64,000 nt of DNA from Pseudomonas cannabina (GTDB taxonomy: Bacteria > Pseudomonadota > Gammaproteobacteria > Pseudomonadales > Pseudomonadaceae). The position numbers were made by a program, and so were the translations under genes. Under the pieces are notes generated by a model, which made no database searches, was not told the DNA's origin, and worked only from the letters and a program-made list of their open reading frames with translations. This document shows positions 6,958 to 17,941 of the stretch, one piece after another (within the stretch, counting starts at the first letter, position 1; every line of letters starts with the position of its first letter). The stretch is from assembly GCF_900100365.1 (NCBI RefSeq), contig NZ_FNKU01000001.1, positions 4,167,501 to 4,231,500 on the forward strand, given 5' to 3'.

Positions 6958-8829
6958 ATGTTTGGTTTTTTTCGTCCTGCCAGGCACCAGCCGCCCCTTC
7001 CCGAAGAAAAAGTCGACAGTACCTATCGCCGCCTGCGCTGGCAGATCTTCGCCGGTATCTTTATCGGTTATGCCGGTTATTACCTGCTGCGCAAGAATTT
7101 CTCACTGGCGATGCCGTACCTGATCGACGAGGGTTACACGCGCGGCCAATTGGGCGTGGCGATGTCTGCCATTGCGATTGCCTACGGCTTATCGAAATTC
7201 CTCATGGGAATAATCTCCGACCGCTCCAACCCGCGTTACTTCCTGCCGTTTGGCTTGCTGGTTTCGGCGGGGATCATGTTCATCTTCGGTTTCGCGCCGT
7301 GGGCCATGTCCAGTGTCACGATCATGTTCGTGCTGCTGTTCATCAATGGCTGGGCGCAAGGAATGGGCTGGCCACCGAGCGGGCGGACGATGGTTCACTG
7401 GTGGTCGCAGAAAGAGCGGGGCGGTGTGGTGTCGGTGTGGAACGTGGCGCACAACGTCGGCGGCGGTCTGATCGGTCCGCTGTTCCTGCTGGGCCTGGGC
7501 TGGACCAATGACTGGCACGCGGCGTTCTATGTGCCAGCGGCGGTGGCGCTGCTGGTTGCGGTATTTGCGTTCGTCATGATGCGCGACACGCCACAATCGG
7601 TCGGCCTGCCACCCATCGAGCACTACAAGAACGATTATCCGGAAGGCTACGACGCGAGCCACGAAGAAGAATTCAGCGCCCGGGAAATCTTCGTCAAATA
7701 CGTGCTGCGCAACAAATTCCTCTGGTATATCGCGATGGCCAACGTGTTCGTTTACCTGCTGCGCTATGGCGTGCTGGACTGGGCACCGACCTACCTGAAG
7801 GAAGCCAAGCACTTTTCGGTCGACAAGACTTCATGGGCTTATTTTCTGTACGAGTGGGCGGGCATTCCGGGCACGCTGCTGTGCGGCTGGATGTCGGACA
7901 AAATCTTTAAGGGCAATCGCGGCCTGACCGGCATGGTGTTCATGTTTCTGGTGACAATTGCCACGCTGGTGTACTGGCTGAACCCGCCCGGCAACCCGAC
8001 CGTCGACATGATCGCGCTGGTGTCCATCGGCTTCCTGATCTACGGCCCGGTGATGCTGATCGGCTTGCAGGCGCTGGAGCTCGCGCCGAAGAAGGCTGCG
8101 GGCACGGCAGCCGGATTCACCGGGCTGTTCGGTTATCTGGGCGGTTCGGTCGCCGCCAGTGCGGCGATGGGCTACACGGTTGACAAGCTGGGCTGGGATG
8201 GCGGCTTCGTGTTGTTGATCGGCGCGTGCATTCTGGCGATGGCGTTCCTTGCGCCGACGCTGCGCCATAAGCAGGTCGCCAGCACGTCTCGCGACACCAC
8301 GGGCGACGCGCTCCACCCCCCAAAGCCTGAGTCAGGCGGTTGCCGACTTGCAGCGTTCGAGCCGCGCCTCCAGATTAAGATCCGGCATGGCGTGGTTACG
8401 CAGGGCCTTGGCGGTCTGCTCCACGTACTCGCGGGTGGTTCCATAACGCCCGCTGGCGGTGGCCAGCACATGGCTCAGCACGCTGTCCGGCAGGTTGCCC
8501 GCGTAGCTGGGCAAATGCCGCTCCAGGACAAACCCCAATGCCTGCACTTTTCTACCATCTTCAAGGCGGCAATTGAGCCAGTGCGGGCGATACGAGGGGT
8601 ACGGCATTTCGCGTTCCCAGAGTGCCAACAACGACTTTTCCAGGCATTCATCCGGCAGCCGATAGGCAAAGCCGGTGCAGGAGCCGCCGCGATCCAGGCC
8701 AAAGACCAGACCCGGTACTTCCGGCGTACCGCGATGCTCGTGGGACCACAGGTAGAGCCCGCGATGATAACCATGCACCCGCGCGCGCTGGCTCTCTACG
8801 GCGGTGCACTCGGGGCGCCAGATCAGTGA
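6958..8829 (+). CDS. glpT: Glycerol-3-phosphate transporter GlpT (MFS), with an abnormal run-on C-terminus
   Basis: Residues 1 to about 445 are a complete organophosphate:phosphate antiporter. They start [32 protein letters not shown] and include [19 protein letters not shown] and twelve hydrophobic segments. It imports glycerol 3-phosphate across the inner membrane in exchange for phosphate. The start follows CAGGAG. The open frame continues to 623 residues, but everything after about residue 455 is the antisense of chaC and is unlike any GlpT. One extra C in the C6 run at 8316-8321 would end the protein at TGA 8328-8330 with 457 residues, the expected length, just before the convergent chaC stop. 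The tail is therefore probably a frameshift or a base-calling error. Confidence 0.9.
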   Translation: MFGFFRPARHQPPLPEEKVDSTYRRLRWQIFAGIFIGYAGYYLLRKNFSLAMPYLIDEGYTRGQLGVAMSAIAIAYGLSKFLMGIISDRSNPRYFLPFGLLVSAGIMFIFGFAPWAMSSVTIMFVLLFINGWAQGMGWPPSGRTMVHWWSQKERGGVVSVWNVAHNVGGGLIGPLFLLGLGWTNDWHAAFYVPAAVALLVAVFAFVMMRDTPQSVGLPPIEHYKNDYPEGYDASHEEEFSAREIFVKYVLRNKFLWYIAMANVFVYLLRYGVLDWAPTYLKEAKHFSVDKTSWAYFLYEWAGIPGTLLCGWMSDKIFKGNRGLTGMVFMFLVTIATLVYWLNPPGNPTVDMIALVSIGFLIYGPVMLIGLQALELAPKKAAGTAAGFTGLFGYLGGSVAASAAMGYTVDKLGWDGGFVLLIGACILAMAFLAPTLRHKQVASTSRDTTGDALHPPKPESGGCRLAAFEPRLQIKIRHGVVTQGLGGLLHVLAGGSITPAGGGQHMAQHAVRQVARVAGQMPLQDKPQCLHFSTIFKAAIEPVRAIRGVRHFAFPECQQRLFQAFIRQPIGKAGAGAAAIQAKDQTRYFRRTAMLVGPQVEPAMITMHPRALALYGGALGAPDQ

Positions 8830-9000
8830 GCCGTAGGCGAACAGCCAGACCGGACCGCCCTTGTGGCGACGCATGGTGGCGTTCATGGATGCGAGCAGTT
8901 GCTCGCGGGTAAGTTGCGGGCCCATATCGATAACAGGCGGATACGTCAGGCCAAGGCCGTCGTGTACCGCCGCGGCCAACTCGTTGACTGGATTCTCCAT
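8332..9000 (-). CDS. chaC: ChaC-like gamma-glutamylcyclotransferase
   Basis: A 222-residue protein with the ChaC nucleotide-fold-like signature [13 protein letters not shown] near residue 52 and the segment LLALWEREM, which contains the glutamate expected to act as catalytic acid/base. Members cleave glutathione to 5-oxoproline and Cys-Gly in the cytoplasm. No signal peptide. It is convergent with glpT, and their intended stops are almost adjacent. The original E. coli name refers to a Ca2+/H+ antiporter operon; no antiporter is nearby here. Confidence 0.88.
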   Translation of the reverse strand: MENPVNELAAAVHDGLGLTYPPVIDMGPQLTREQLLASMNATMRRHKGGPVWLFAYGSLIWRPECTAVESQRARVHGYHRGLYLWSHEHRGTPEVPGLVFGLDRGGSCTGFAYRLPDECLEKSLLALWEREMPYPSYRPHWLNCRLEDGRKVQALGFVLERHLPSYAGNLPDSVLSHVLATASGRYGTTREYVEQTAKALRNHAMPDLNLEARLERCKSATA

Positions 9001-9207
9001 TTGCCTCCCTGACAGGCTGACTGACAGTCTTTACCGAGCCCCGCTGACTCGCTCGTGGATGAGCGGCATCAGGGTGTCGTGGTTCGGTTTATTCCGCAGG
9101 CCACAGGCCTGTCTTGCCAAAAATCGTCTGGCGACTCAGTGACAGCGCCAGAAGTTATAAGCAGTTGAAGCAATTTACACTCCATTTGCCTTACCGTCAG
9201 TCCGGCG

Positions 9208-10176
9208 TCATGGACGCGGGGCGTAGGCAAATACATCAGCGCGCATCTGATGGGCGTCCATGCCGGCGCTAACAAGGGCGTCCAGCGTGCCGTAAATCAT
9301 CGCCGGCGAGCCGCTGGCGTAGACGTGGACCGCTGACAGATCCTTGATGTCTTCGCAGACCGCTTCATGCAGCAGGCCGCAGCGCCCTTCCCAGCCACAC
9401 AGGTCGCTGACCACCTTGTGCAGAAATAGATTGGGCAGCTTCGTCCACTCTTCCCAGTGGCTGACCTGATAGAAATCGCCAGGCCGTCGCACGCCCCAAT
9501 ACAGGTGTACCGGATGCTTGAAACCGTTGGCGCGGCAGTGCTCGATCAGGCTGTTCATCTGCGCCATGCCAGTGCCTGCGGCGATCAGCACCAGCGGACC
9601 TTCCGGCAGGTCGGCCAGATGGGTATCGCCGAACGGCAGCTCGACTCGCGCCATTTTGTTGCGCTGCAACTGTTCAATCAGGCTGCGTGCACTGTCTTCG
9701 CGAACCAGCACGTGCAGCTCCAGATCCCGCCCTGTGTGTGGAGCGGACGCGATGGAGAATGCGGACTTCTCGCCATTTTCGCGCTCGATCATCAAATACT
9801 GCCCGGCGTGGTAGCGCGGAGCCTTGCCTGCAGGAGCGCGCAGGCCGACGCGCCAGACATCACCACCGATCTCGACGCATTCGCTGACCTGGCAGGCAAA
9901 ACTGCGCACCGGCAGCTCGCCTCTGGCCAGCACGCCGTCCCACAGCACCACGCACTCTTCTAGCGGCTCGGCCACACAGGTATGAATCTCGCCGTGATCG
10001 AGCTCTTTGCCCGACTGCATCACCCGCCCCTCGACCAGCAAGGCCGAGCAGACATGGCAATTGCCGTTGCGACAGCTCTGCGGACAGTCGTAGCCCAGGC
10101 GCTGCGCTGCATCGAGAATCCGCTCGCCCGGCAGGGTTTCCAGCACCGCGCCTGACGGCTGCAAGGTTACGCGCAT
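9208..10176 (-). CDS. 2Fe-2S/FAD reductase of the CDP-6-deoxy-glucoseen reductase type
   Basis: A 322-residue two-part redox protein. Residues 1-90 are a plant-type ferredoxin domain with cluster cysteines C35, C40, C43 and C67 (CRNGNCHVC, then HTCVAEP). Residues about 100-322 are a ferredoxin-NADP reductase domain with the flavin motif YHAGQYLMIE, SAFSIAS and the nucleotide-binding GTGMAQMNSLIEH. It would pass electrons from NAD(P)H through FAD to the iron-sulfur cluster. The start at 10176 was chosen because its ATG overlaps the ubiD stop as TGATG, showing co-transcription; a longer in-frame start adds a low-quality 26-residue extension. The electron acceptor is unknown. The sugar name comes from the family, and no sugar pathway is nearby. 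Confidence 0.85.
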   Translation of the reverse strand: MRVTLQPSGAVLETLPGERILDAAQRLGYDCPQSCRNGNCHVCSALLVEGRVMQSGKELDHGEIHTCVAEPLEECVVLWDGVLARGELPVRSFACQVSECVEIGGDVWRVGLRAPAGKAPRYHAGQYLMIERENGEKSAFSIASAPHTGRDLELHVLVREDSARSLIEQLQRNKMARVELPFGDTHLADLPEGPLVLIAAGTGMAQMNSLIEHCRANGFKHPVHLYWGVRRPGDFYQVSHWEEWTKLPNLFLHKVVSDLCGWEGRCGLLHEAVCEDIKDLSAVHVYASGSPAMIYGTLDALVSAGMDAHQMRADVFAYAPRP

Positions 10177-11642
10177 CAATCTATTCCCAACTGAGTCCAG
10201 ATCTCGTCCACACGACGGGTCGTGGCTTCGTCCTTGACGATCGCCCTGCCCCATTCACGCGCGGTCTCGCCTGGCCATTTGTTAGTGGCATCCAGGCCCA
10301 TTTTTGATCCCAATCCAGACACCGGAGAGGCAAAATCGAGGTAATCGATGGGCGTGTTGTCGATCATCACCGTGTCGCGTTTGGGGTCCATGCGTGTGGT
10401 GATGGCCCAGATCACATCGTTCCAGTCACGCGCATTGATGTCGTCATCGGTAACGATCACGAACTTGGTGTACATGAACTGTCGCAGGAACGACCAGACA
10501 CCCAGCATCACGCGCTTGGCATGACCGGGATACTGTTTCTTGATGGTCACCACCGCCATGCGATACGAACAGCCTTCGGGCGGCAGGTAGAAATCGACGA
10601 TTTCCGGGAACTGCTTTTGCAGGATCGGCACGAACACTTCGTTCAGCGCGACGCCCAGAATCGCCGGTTCATCCGGCGGACGACCGGTGTAGGTACTGTG
10701 GTAGATCGGTTTGATGCGATGGGTGATGCGTTCGACGGTCAGCACCGGAAAGCTGTCGACTTCGTTGTAATAACCGGTGTGGTCGCCGTAAGGGCCTTCG
10801 TTGGCCATCTCGCCCGGATGAATCACGCCCTCGAGCACGATTTCGGCGCTGGCCGGCACTTGCAGGTTGCTGCCACGGCACTTGATCAGTTCGGTGCGCG
10901 AACCCCGCAGCAGCCCGGCGAAGGCGTATTCGGAGAGGCTGTCCGGGACCGGCGTCACGGCACCCAGGATGGTCGCCGGGTCAGCGCCCAGCGCAACGGC
11001 CACCGGGTAAGGCTCGCCGGGATGCTTGGCACACCAGTCGCGAAAGTCCAGCGCGCCACCGCGATGGCTGAGCCAGCGCATGATGATTTTGTTGCGGCCG
11101 ATCACCTGCTGGCGATAGATGCCGAGGTTCTGGCGCTCTTTGTTCGGGCCTTTGGTCACGGTCAGGCCCCAGGTGATCAGCGGCGCCACATCGCCCGGCC
11201 AGCAGGTCTGCACGGGCAGCATGCCGAGGTCGACGTCATCACCCTCGATGACGATCTCCTGACAGGGCGCGTCCTTGACCACCTTGGGCGCCATGGCGAT
11301 GACCTTGCGGAAGATCGGCAGTTTCGACCAGGCGTCTTTCAGGCCCTTGGGCGGCTCGGGCTCCTTGAGGAAGGCCAGCAATTTGCCGATCTCGCGCAAC
11401 TCGCTGACCGCTTCGGCGCCCATGCCCATGGCCACGCGCTCGGGCGTACCGAACAGGTTACCCAGCACCGGAATATCAAAACCGACCGGTTTTTCGAACA
11501 GCAGGGCCGGGCCTTTGGCACGTAAAGTCCGGTCACAGATTTCAGTCATTTCCAGCACAGGCGAGATCGGCATCTGAATGCGCTTCAACTCGCCGCGCTG
11601 CTCAAGCTGCTGCACGAAATCCCTTAGATCTTTGAATTTCAT
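10176..11642 (-). CDS. ubiD: 3-octaprenyl-4-hydroxybenzoate decarboxylase UbiD
   Basis: A 488-residue protein covering the whole UbiD family, beginning [22 protein letters not shown]. It contains the conserved cofactor-site stretch [23 protein letters not shown] and the acidic segment [12 protein letters not shown]. It removes the carboxylate from polyprenyl-4-hydroxybenzoate in ubiquinone synthesis, using prenylated FMN made by UbiX (not in this window). An in-frame ATG at 11654 would add four residues; 11642 matches the usual family start. It is the first gene of a two-gene unit with the downstream reductase. Confidence 0.95.
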   Translation of the reverse strand: MKFKDLRDFVQQLEQRGELKRIQMPISPVLEMTEICDRTLRAKGPALLFEKPVGFDIPVLGNLFGTPERVAMGMGAEAVSELREIGKLLAFLKEPEPPKGLKDAWSKLPIFRKVIAMAPKVVKDAPCQEIVIEGDDVDLGMLPVQTCWPGDVAPLITWGLTVTKGPNKERQNLGIYRQQVIGRNKIIMRWLSHRGGALDFRDWCAKHPGEPYPVAVALGADPATILGAVTPVPDSLSEYAFAGLLRGSRTELIKCRGSNLQVPASAEIVLEGVIHPGEMANEGPYGDHTGYYNEVDSFPVLTVERITHRIKPIYHSTYTGRPPDEPAILGVALNEVFVPILQKQFPEIVDFYLPPEGCSYRMAVVTIKKQYPGHAKRVMLGVWSFLRQFMYTKFVIVTDDDINARDWNDVIWAITTRMDPKRDTVMIDNTPIDYLDFASPVSGLGSKMGLDATNKWPGETAREWGRAIVKDEATTRRVDEIWTQLGID

Positions 11643-11721
11643 TAACCCGGCCATTTATCCAAATAGACGCATATCCTACCTGCTCCCGCCCTTCAAGGCA
11701 GCTAATCCGCGGCGCGCAGGC

Positions 11722-11755
11722 AAAAAAATGGTGCCCCGAAGGACACCATTTTTTG
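11722..11755 (-). terminator. Rho-gene intrinsic terminator (possibly bidirectional)
   Basis: The nine-base stem ATGGTGTCC/GGGCACCAT with a TTCG loop is followed on the minus strand by a T7 run. It lies 15 bp after the rho stop. Because the stem is flanked by an A-run and a T-run, it could also terminate rightward transcription. Confidence 0.8.
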
Positions 11756-11769
11756 ATTCAGCCTGTCTG

Positions 11770-13029
<1,260 letters not shown>

Positions 13030-13223
13030 ATGGGGAATGACGTAATCATGTATGGAGGGGGAAATTAAGCTTTTGGCTTAATGAGGCCGCGCCGCAAAGA
13101 AGGCGACAGGATCGCGTGCAAATCGAAAGGAGAGCGTCGGCGACGGCTAGCAGGGGGCAACGGAGAAGCCGTTGCGGGGCCGAATGTACCACCTGATTTT
13201 CCGGGCGTCTAGTACGACGCCCG

Positions 13224-13247
13224 AAAAAAAACCCGCTATTTGCGGGG
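13224..13247 (-). terminator. trxA intrinsic terminator
   Basis: On the minus strand, CCCGC, a short AAATA loop and GCGGG are followed by an eight-T run. It lies just after the trxA stop at 13260, so trxA can be transcribed alone. Confidence 0.8.
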
Positions 13248-13259
13248 CTTTGGAGTGCT

Positions 13260-13589
13260 TCAGATGTTGGCGTCCAGAAATGCAGCCAGCTGCGACTTCG
13301 ACAGTGCGCCTACTTTGGTGGCTTCGACATTGCCGTTCTTGAACAGCATCAGCGTAGGAATACCGCGCACGCCGTGTTTGGCAGGAGTTTCCTGGTTTTC
13401 ATCGATGTTCAGCTTGGCGATGGTCAGCTTGCCGTCGTAGGTGTTGGCGATTTCGTCCAGTACCGGGGCAATCATCTTGCACGGACCACACCACTCGGCC
13501 CAGTAGTCAACCAGCACAGGACCCGTAGCCTTGAGTACTTCAGCTTCGAAGGTGGCATCGGTGACGTGTTTGATCTTTTCGTTGCTCAT
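13260..13589 (-). CDS. trxA: Thioredoxin 1
   Basis: A 109-residue thioredoxin with the active site WCGPC (C34, C37), the conserved buried aspartate in VLVDYWAEW, and the cis-proline loop GIPTLMLF. It reduces disulfides in cytoplasmic proteins such as ribonucleotide reductase and is recharged by thioredoxin reductase. It is upstream of rho in the same orientation but has its own terminator. Confidence 0.97.
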   Translation of the reverse strand: MSNEKIKHVTDATFEAEVLKATGPVLVDYWAEWCGPCKMIAPVLDEIANTYDGKLTIAKLNIDENQETPAKHGVRGIPTLMLFKNGNVEATKVGALSKSQLAAFLDANI

Positions 13590-13708
13590 GGAAGTCTCCG
13601 AGGTCGTAGGCTAAAAGACGACCATCATAACGGTCCTCATGCCATTCAGGAAGCGAAGCTTCATTGAGTCTGGCTATCGCGCGGCATGACTGAGGTTATG
13701 GCAGTCGT

Positions 13709-14416
13709 TCAGTTCGCGGGGGAAACGAAGACGATGCCAGTGCGCAGCGCTGCGCCTCGTATGTGTTCCTGCATGGCTTTTTGCGCCGGACCCGAGGCAT
13801 GCCGGGCCAGCGCACGCAGGATCTTGCGGTGCTCCTGCCAGGTTTCCATTACCCTGGCGGCGCGGATGAACGGCATTTTCTGGCTTTCGAGGAAAATATC
13901 GGCGCCTGCCGTGACAATCCCCAGCATCGCCTGATTACCACTGGCGACGAGGATGTGCCGGTGAAAGTCGAAATCCAGCCGGGCGGCGGCTTCGAAGTCG
14001 CCGGCGCGCAACTCCAGACGCATGGCTTCGACATTGTCTTCCAGCACATCGCGCTCGTCGGCGGTCAGCGTCACTGCCGCCAGCCCTGCAGCGAAACCTT
14101 CCAGTGCGTAGCGCAACTGAAACGTGTCGGCGGGTGAAACCCGGGCTTCGAACGGCCAGGAAAACCCGCTCGTGCGCTGTTCTGGTTCAGAAACGGACTG
14201 GACGAACACGCCCTTGCCTGGTTGCACACGGACCACACCCAAGGCGCTGAGCGACGACAAAGCCTCACGCAGCGACGCACGACTGACGCCCAGCAAAACC
14301 GCCAGATCGCGTTGCGACGGCAGGCTTTCGCCAGGTTTATACCCTTGTTCGGCAATCAACTTGCGAATGGCCCGGAGGGCTGATTCGGGTACTGCGAGCG
14401 AAGTATTCGGCATCAC
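13709..14416 (-). CDS. GntR/FadR-family transcriptional regulator
   Basis: A 235-residue protein. The N-terminal winged helix (residues 10-75) has the GntR signature KPGESLPSQRDLAVLLGVSRASLREALSSLSALGVV. The C-terminal all-helical FCD domain (about 100-220) carries the histidines and acidic residues (DFDFHRHI, EHRKI) that often bind a metal and an organic acid or amino acid. It is transcribed away from the ABC transporter at 14664-17513, so it most likely controls that operon in response to the transported compound. A second ATG one codon in is also possible. The ligand cannot be read from sequence. Confidence 0.88.
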   Translation of the reverse strand: MMPNTSLAVPESALRAIRKLIAEQGYKPGESLPSQRDLAVLLGVSRASLREALSSLSALGVVRVQPGKGVFVQSVSEPEQRTSGFSWPFEARVSPADTFQLRYALEGFAAGLAAVTLTADERDVLEDNVEAMRLELRAGDFEAAARLDFDFHRHILVASGNQAMLGIVTAGADIFLESQKMPFIRAARVMETWQEHRKILRALARHASGPAQKAMQEHIRGAALRTGIVFVSPAN

Positions 14417-14663
14417 TGTTCAGGCCAGTCAGTCCGGTGAAAATCCCTTTTAACGTCATCCCGATCATTCGGCAAGCGACGCCCAGCGCTGGGGCGGCAA
14501 GGCCTGCAAGCGCGCCAAAGCAGGGCGACGCATGCATTGACTGTTCAGACCAGTAAGACCAAAAACACGCTGAAAACCACGGCTTATGGTGCTCATCAGG
14601 CGAATGGCATGCGCTGTGCACTGGAGAAAGGCCAACATCTTTCGTTCCGCCCGGAGATTTCAT

Positions 14664-15449
14664 ATGACCAAGCGTTACAGCGCTCTGCTTACTGCCTTGT
14701 TTGCCAGCATGATGCTGAGCCAGACACCCGCGCATGCCAACGGCCTGGACGACGTCATGGCGCGCGGCACCTTGAAGGTTGCCGTGCCACAGGACTTCCC
14801 GCCATTCGGCTCGGTCGGGCCGGACATGAAGCCGCGCGGCCTGGATATCGATACTGCGCAGCTGTTGGCCGACAAGCTGAAGGTCAAGCTGGAACTGACA
14901 CCGGTCAACAGCACCAACCGCATTCCGTTCCTGACCACCGGCAAGGTCGATCTGGTGATCTCCAGCCTGGGCAAGAACCCTGACCGCGAGAAAGTCATCG
15001 ATTTCTCCCGTGCTTATGCGCCGTTTTACCTGGCGGTTTTCGGCCCACCTGATTCTCCGGTCAAAGACATCGCCGATTTGAAAGGCAAAACCATCAGCGT
15101 GACCCGTGGCGCGATCGAAGACATCGAGCTGTCGAACGTTGCACCCGAAGGCGCGACCATCAAGCGCTTTGAAGACAACAACTCGACCATCGCCGCCTAC
15201 CTCGCCGGCCAGACTGATCTGATCGCCAGCGGCAACGTGGTCATGGTCGCCATCAGCGAGCGCAATCCCAAGCGTATTCCGGCATTGAAAGTGAAGCTCA
15301 AAGACTCACCGGTGTATGTCGGCGTGAATAAGGGTCAGCCGGAACTGCTGGGCAAGGTCAACGAAATTCTGAACGCCGCCAAGGCCGACGGCTCACTGGA
15401 AAAAGCATCCCAGACCTGGCTGAAGCAACCGCTGCCTGCCGATCTCTGA
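14664..15449 (+). CDS. Polar amino-acid-type ABC transporter, substrate-binding protein
   Basis: A 261-residue periplasmic binding protein of family 3. A signal peptide (MTKRYSALLTALFASMMLSQTPAHA) precedes GTLKVAVPQDFPPFGSVGPDM and RGLDIDTAQLLADKLKVKLELTPV. Start 14664 follows GGAG with good spacing; a longer frame has no support. It captures its ligand for the two permeases and the ATPase that follow. The ligand is probably an amino acid or related compound (family knowledge). The divergent GntR gene likely regulates it. Confidence 0.9.
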   Translation: MTKRYSALLTALFASMMLSQTPAHANGLDDVMARGTLKVAVPQDFPPFGSVGPDMKPRGLDIDTAQLLADKLKVKLELTPVNSTNRIPFLTTGKVDLVISSLGKNPDREKVIDFSRAYAPFYLAVFGPPDSPVKDIADLKGKTISVTRGAIEDIELSNVAPEGATIKRFEDNNSTIAAYLAGQTDLIASGNVVMVAISERNPKRIPALKVKLKDSPVYVGVNKGQPELLGKVNEILNAAKADGSLEKASQTWLKQPLPADL

Positions 15450-15479
15450 TTACTGCTTTTTCGGTCACAGGATCCACCC

Positions 15480-16145
15480 ATGGCTTATCACTTCGACTTC
15501 ACACCGGTCCTGCAAAACCTCGACGTGCTGTTGCGCGGGGCTTTGTTCACGCTGGAACTGACCGCCATCGGCACCTTGCTCGGTGTCAGCCTCGGGATTG
15601 TCGGTGCCGTCGTCCGGGCCTGGAAGATCCAGCCCTTTGCGACGATCTTCGCGATCTACGTCGAGCTGATCCGCAACACGCCGTTTCTGGTCCAGCTGTT
15701 CTTTATCTTCTTCGGTTTGCCGTCGCTGGGCGTGCAGATCACGGAGTGGCAGGCGGCGGTGCTGGCGATGGTCGTCAATCTGGGGGCCTATTCGACCGAA
15801 ATCGTGCGCGCAGGCATTCAGGCAATTCCCAAGGGCCAGCTTGAAGCGTCGGCTGCACTGGCGATGAATCGTTACGAAGCCTTTCGTTACGTGGTGCTGG
15901 TTCCAGCGCTGGGCAAGGTCTGGCCGGCGCTGAGCAGCCAGATCATCATCGTGATGCTGGGTTCGGCTGTCTGTTCGCAGATTGCCACCGAAGAGCTGAG
16001 CTTCTTCGCCAACTTCATTCAATCGCGTAACTTCCGGTCGTTTGAAACCTACATCGTGACCACGCTGATCTACCTGGCCATGGCGCTGCTGATCCGCCAG
16101 TTGCTGGCCTGGATCGGTAGACGTTACATATCGAGGAGCCGCTGA
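15480..16145 (+). CDS. Amino-acid ABC transporter permease (HisM/GltJ type)
   Basis: A 221-residue inner-membrane permease with five or so hydrophobic helices and the EAA loop EASAALAMNRYEAFRYVVLVPALGKVWPAL, which contacts the ATPase. The early segment FTLELTAIGTLLGVSLGIVGAVVR and the motif YVELIRNTPFLVQLFF are typical of the HisMQ family. It sits 30 bp after the binding-protein gene, and its stop overlaps the next start (TGATG), so it is translationally coupled to its partner permease. Confidence 0.93.
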   Translation: MAYHFDFTPVLQNLDVLLRGALFTLELTAIGTLLGVSLGIVGAVVRAWKIQPFATIFAIYVELIRNTPFLVQLFFIFFGLPSLGVQITEWQAAVLAMVVNLGAYSTEIVRAGIQAIPKGQLEASAALAMNRYEAFRYVVLVPALGKVWPALSSQIIIVMLGSAVCSQIATEELSFFANFIQSRNFRSFETYIVTTLIYLAMALLIRQLLAWIGRRYISRSR

Positions 16146-16792
16146 TGGATTTCACCCTCTGGGACATCGTGCGCAACCTGCTCATCGGCCTGCAATGGAC
16201 CGTGGCCCTGTCGCTGGTGGCGTTCATCGGCGGCGGGTTGATCGGCTTGCTGATCATGGGCATGCGCACCTCGGAAAAATCCGGCCCGCGCGTGATTGCC
16301 AAGCTCTATATAGAACTGTTTCAGGGCACACCGCTGTTGATGCAGTTGTTTCTGGTGTTCTTCGGTGTGGCCTTGATGGGCATGAATATTTCGCCATGGG
16401 CCGCCGCTGCGCTGGCCTTGACGCTGTTCACCAGCGCCTACCTCGCTGAAATCTGGCGCGGCTGCGTGGAGTCGATTTCCAAGGGCCAGTGGGAAGCGTC
16501 CGCCAGCCTGGCAATGACGCCGCTGGAACAGATGCGTTACGTGATCCTGCCTCAGGCGCTGCGCATCGCGGTTGCACCGACGGTGGGCTTTTCCGTTCAG
16601 GTGGTCAAAGGCACCGCGGTGACCTCGATCATCGGCTTCACCGAGCTGACCAAGACCGGCAGCATGCTGGCCAATGCCACGTTCGAACCTTTCATGGTCT
16701 ATGGCTTCGTTGCCTTGGGCTACTTCATCCTTTGCTATCCCTTGTCGCTGTGCGCGCGCCATCTGGAAAGGAGACTGCATGCCTCTGCTTAG
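16145..16792 (+). CDS. Amino-acid ABC transporter permease (HisQ/GltK type)
   Basis: A 215-residue second permease of the same heterodimer. It has LQWTVALSLVAFIGGGLIGLLI, YIELFQGTPLLMQLF and the EAA loop EASASLAMTPLEQMRYVILPQALRIAVAP. The start overlaps the previous stop by one base, and the end overlaps the ATPase gene start by 14 bp, which suggests tightly linked synthesis of all three membrane-complex subunits. Confidence 0.93.
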   Translation: MDFTLWDIVRNLLIGLQWTVALSLVAFIGGGLIGLLIMGMRTSEKSGPRVIAKLYIELFQGTPLLMQLFLVFFGVALMGMNISPWAAAALALTLFTSAYLAEIWRGCVESISKGQWEASASLAMTPLEQMRYVILPQALRIAVAPTVGFSVQVVKGTAVTSIIGFTELTKTGSMLANATFEPFMVYGFVALGYFILCYPLSLCARHLERRLHASA

Positions 16793-17513
16793 AATTTCCG
16801 CCCTGCATAAATACTATGGCGATCACCACGTACTGAAGGGCATCGATCTGTCGGTCGAAGAAGGCCAGGTGGTGGCCATCATCGGCCGCAGCGGCTCGGG
16901 GAAAAGCACCCTGTTGCGTACGCTCAACGGGCTGGAATCGATCAACGATGGCGTGATCGAAGTCGACGGCGAGTATCTGGATGCCGCGCGCGCCGACCTG
17001 CGCACCCTGCGCCAGAAGGTCGGCATGGTGTTTCAGCAATTCAATCTGTTTCCGCACTTGAGCGTGGGCGAGAACGTGATGCTCGCGCCGCAGGTCGTGC
17101 AGAAGGTGCCGAAGGCAGAAGCCGCCAGGCTGGCGAGAAAGATGCTGGAGCGTGTCGGGCTGGGCGAGAAGTTCGACGCTTTTCCGGATCGCCTGTCCGG
17201 CGGCCAGCAACAACGCGTGGCCATTGCCCGCGCACTGGCCATGTCGCCACGGGTCTTGCTGTGCGACGAAATCACCTCGGCGCTGGACCCGGAGCTGGTC
17301 AATGAAGTGCTCAGCGTGGTGCGCCAACTGGCGGCTGACGGCATGACCCTGATCATGGTGACCCACGAAATGCGCTTCGCCCGGGAAGTGGGCGACAAAC
17401 TGGTGTTCATGCATCAGGGCAAGGTGCACGAAGTGGGCGACCCGAAAGTCCTGTTTGCCAACCCGAAAACTGCGGAACTGGCGAACTTCATCGGGACCAC
17501 GGAACAGGCGTGA
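16779..17513 (+). CDS. Amino-acid ABC transporter ATP-binding protein
   Basis: A 244-residue ATPase with Walker A GRSGSGKST, Q-loop MVFQQFNLFPHLSV, ABC signature LSGGQQQR, Walker B VLLCDE and the H-loop VTHEM. Walker B is followed by ITSALDP where ATSALDP is usual. Start 16779 follows AAGGAGA and overlaps the upstream permease; longer in-frame starts read through that permease in another frame. It powers import by the preceding binding protein and permeases. Confidence 0.95.
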   Translation: MPLLRISALHKYYGDHHVLKGIDLSVEEGQVVAIIGRSGSGKSTLLRTLNGLESINDGVIEVDGEYLDAARADLRTLRQKVGMVFQQFNLFPHLSVGENVMLAPQVVQKVPKAEAARLARKMLERVGLGEKFDAFPDRLSGGQQQRVAIARALAMSPRVLLCDEITSALDPELVNEVLSVVRQLAADGMTLIMVTHEMRFAREVGDKLVFMHQGKVHEVGDPKVLFANPKTAELANFIGTTEQA

Positions 17514-17941
17514 CACGCAGCACCGTCAAGATCGGACGCAGGGCTCGACGCCCCGCCCCTGTAGGAGCGAACTTGTTCGCGAAAGGGCCGGTACATCCGC
17601 CGAAGATGCATCGCCTGAAACACTGTCGTCGTGGACAAGCGAAGCGTCGCCCGGTCCACTCCCACTCCTCCAGCCAGAAGCATGACGCCCCCACGGCCTT
17701 CGGCCAGAAGCCTGCGCGCCCCATTCTGCGGGCTCTTCATGACGTATGTATAACGCCGAGCGCTCCGACATGGGAACACAGAGCGTCGCACGATAGTTAC
17801 AGAACTATCGCACCGAGCCGATAGCCATGCGCCACGTCGCGAGAGTAATACCGGGTATTTCCCGGGCCTGGACAGCTTCGCGTTGGCGGCAGGCATGGAT
17901 CGTGGCACGATGGTGCGGTTATCGAACTGGATTTTCTGATC
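17514..17941. repeat. Intergenic region with a REP pair (REPIN, 17561-17665)
   Basis: This 428-bp spacer has no credible gene. It carries a left REP (GTAGGAGCGAACTTGTTCGC, from 17561) and a right, inverted REP ending CCACTCCCAC at 17665. The right copy carries an extra GAAGCGTCGCCCGG arm, also seen at 29892. The later part (17766-17941) should contain the ppx promoter, which I could not place with confidence. Confidence 0.65.

Noticed and set aside
8332..8829. Extra GlpT domain fused to the transporter
   Set aside because: The extension is exactly the antisense of chaC and appears only because of a one-base difference; not a real domain.
10521..11525. Plus-strand 334-residue frame inside ubiD
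   Set aside because: Complementary to a strong UbiD homologue; typical GC-rich shadow frame.
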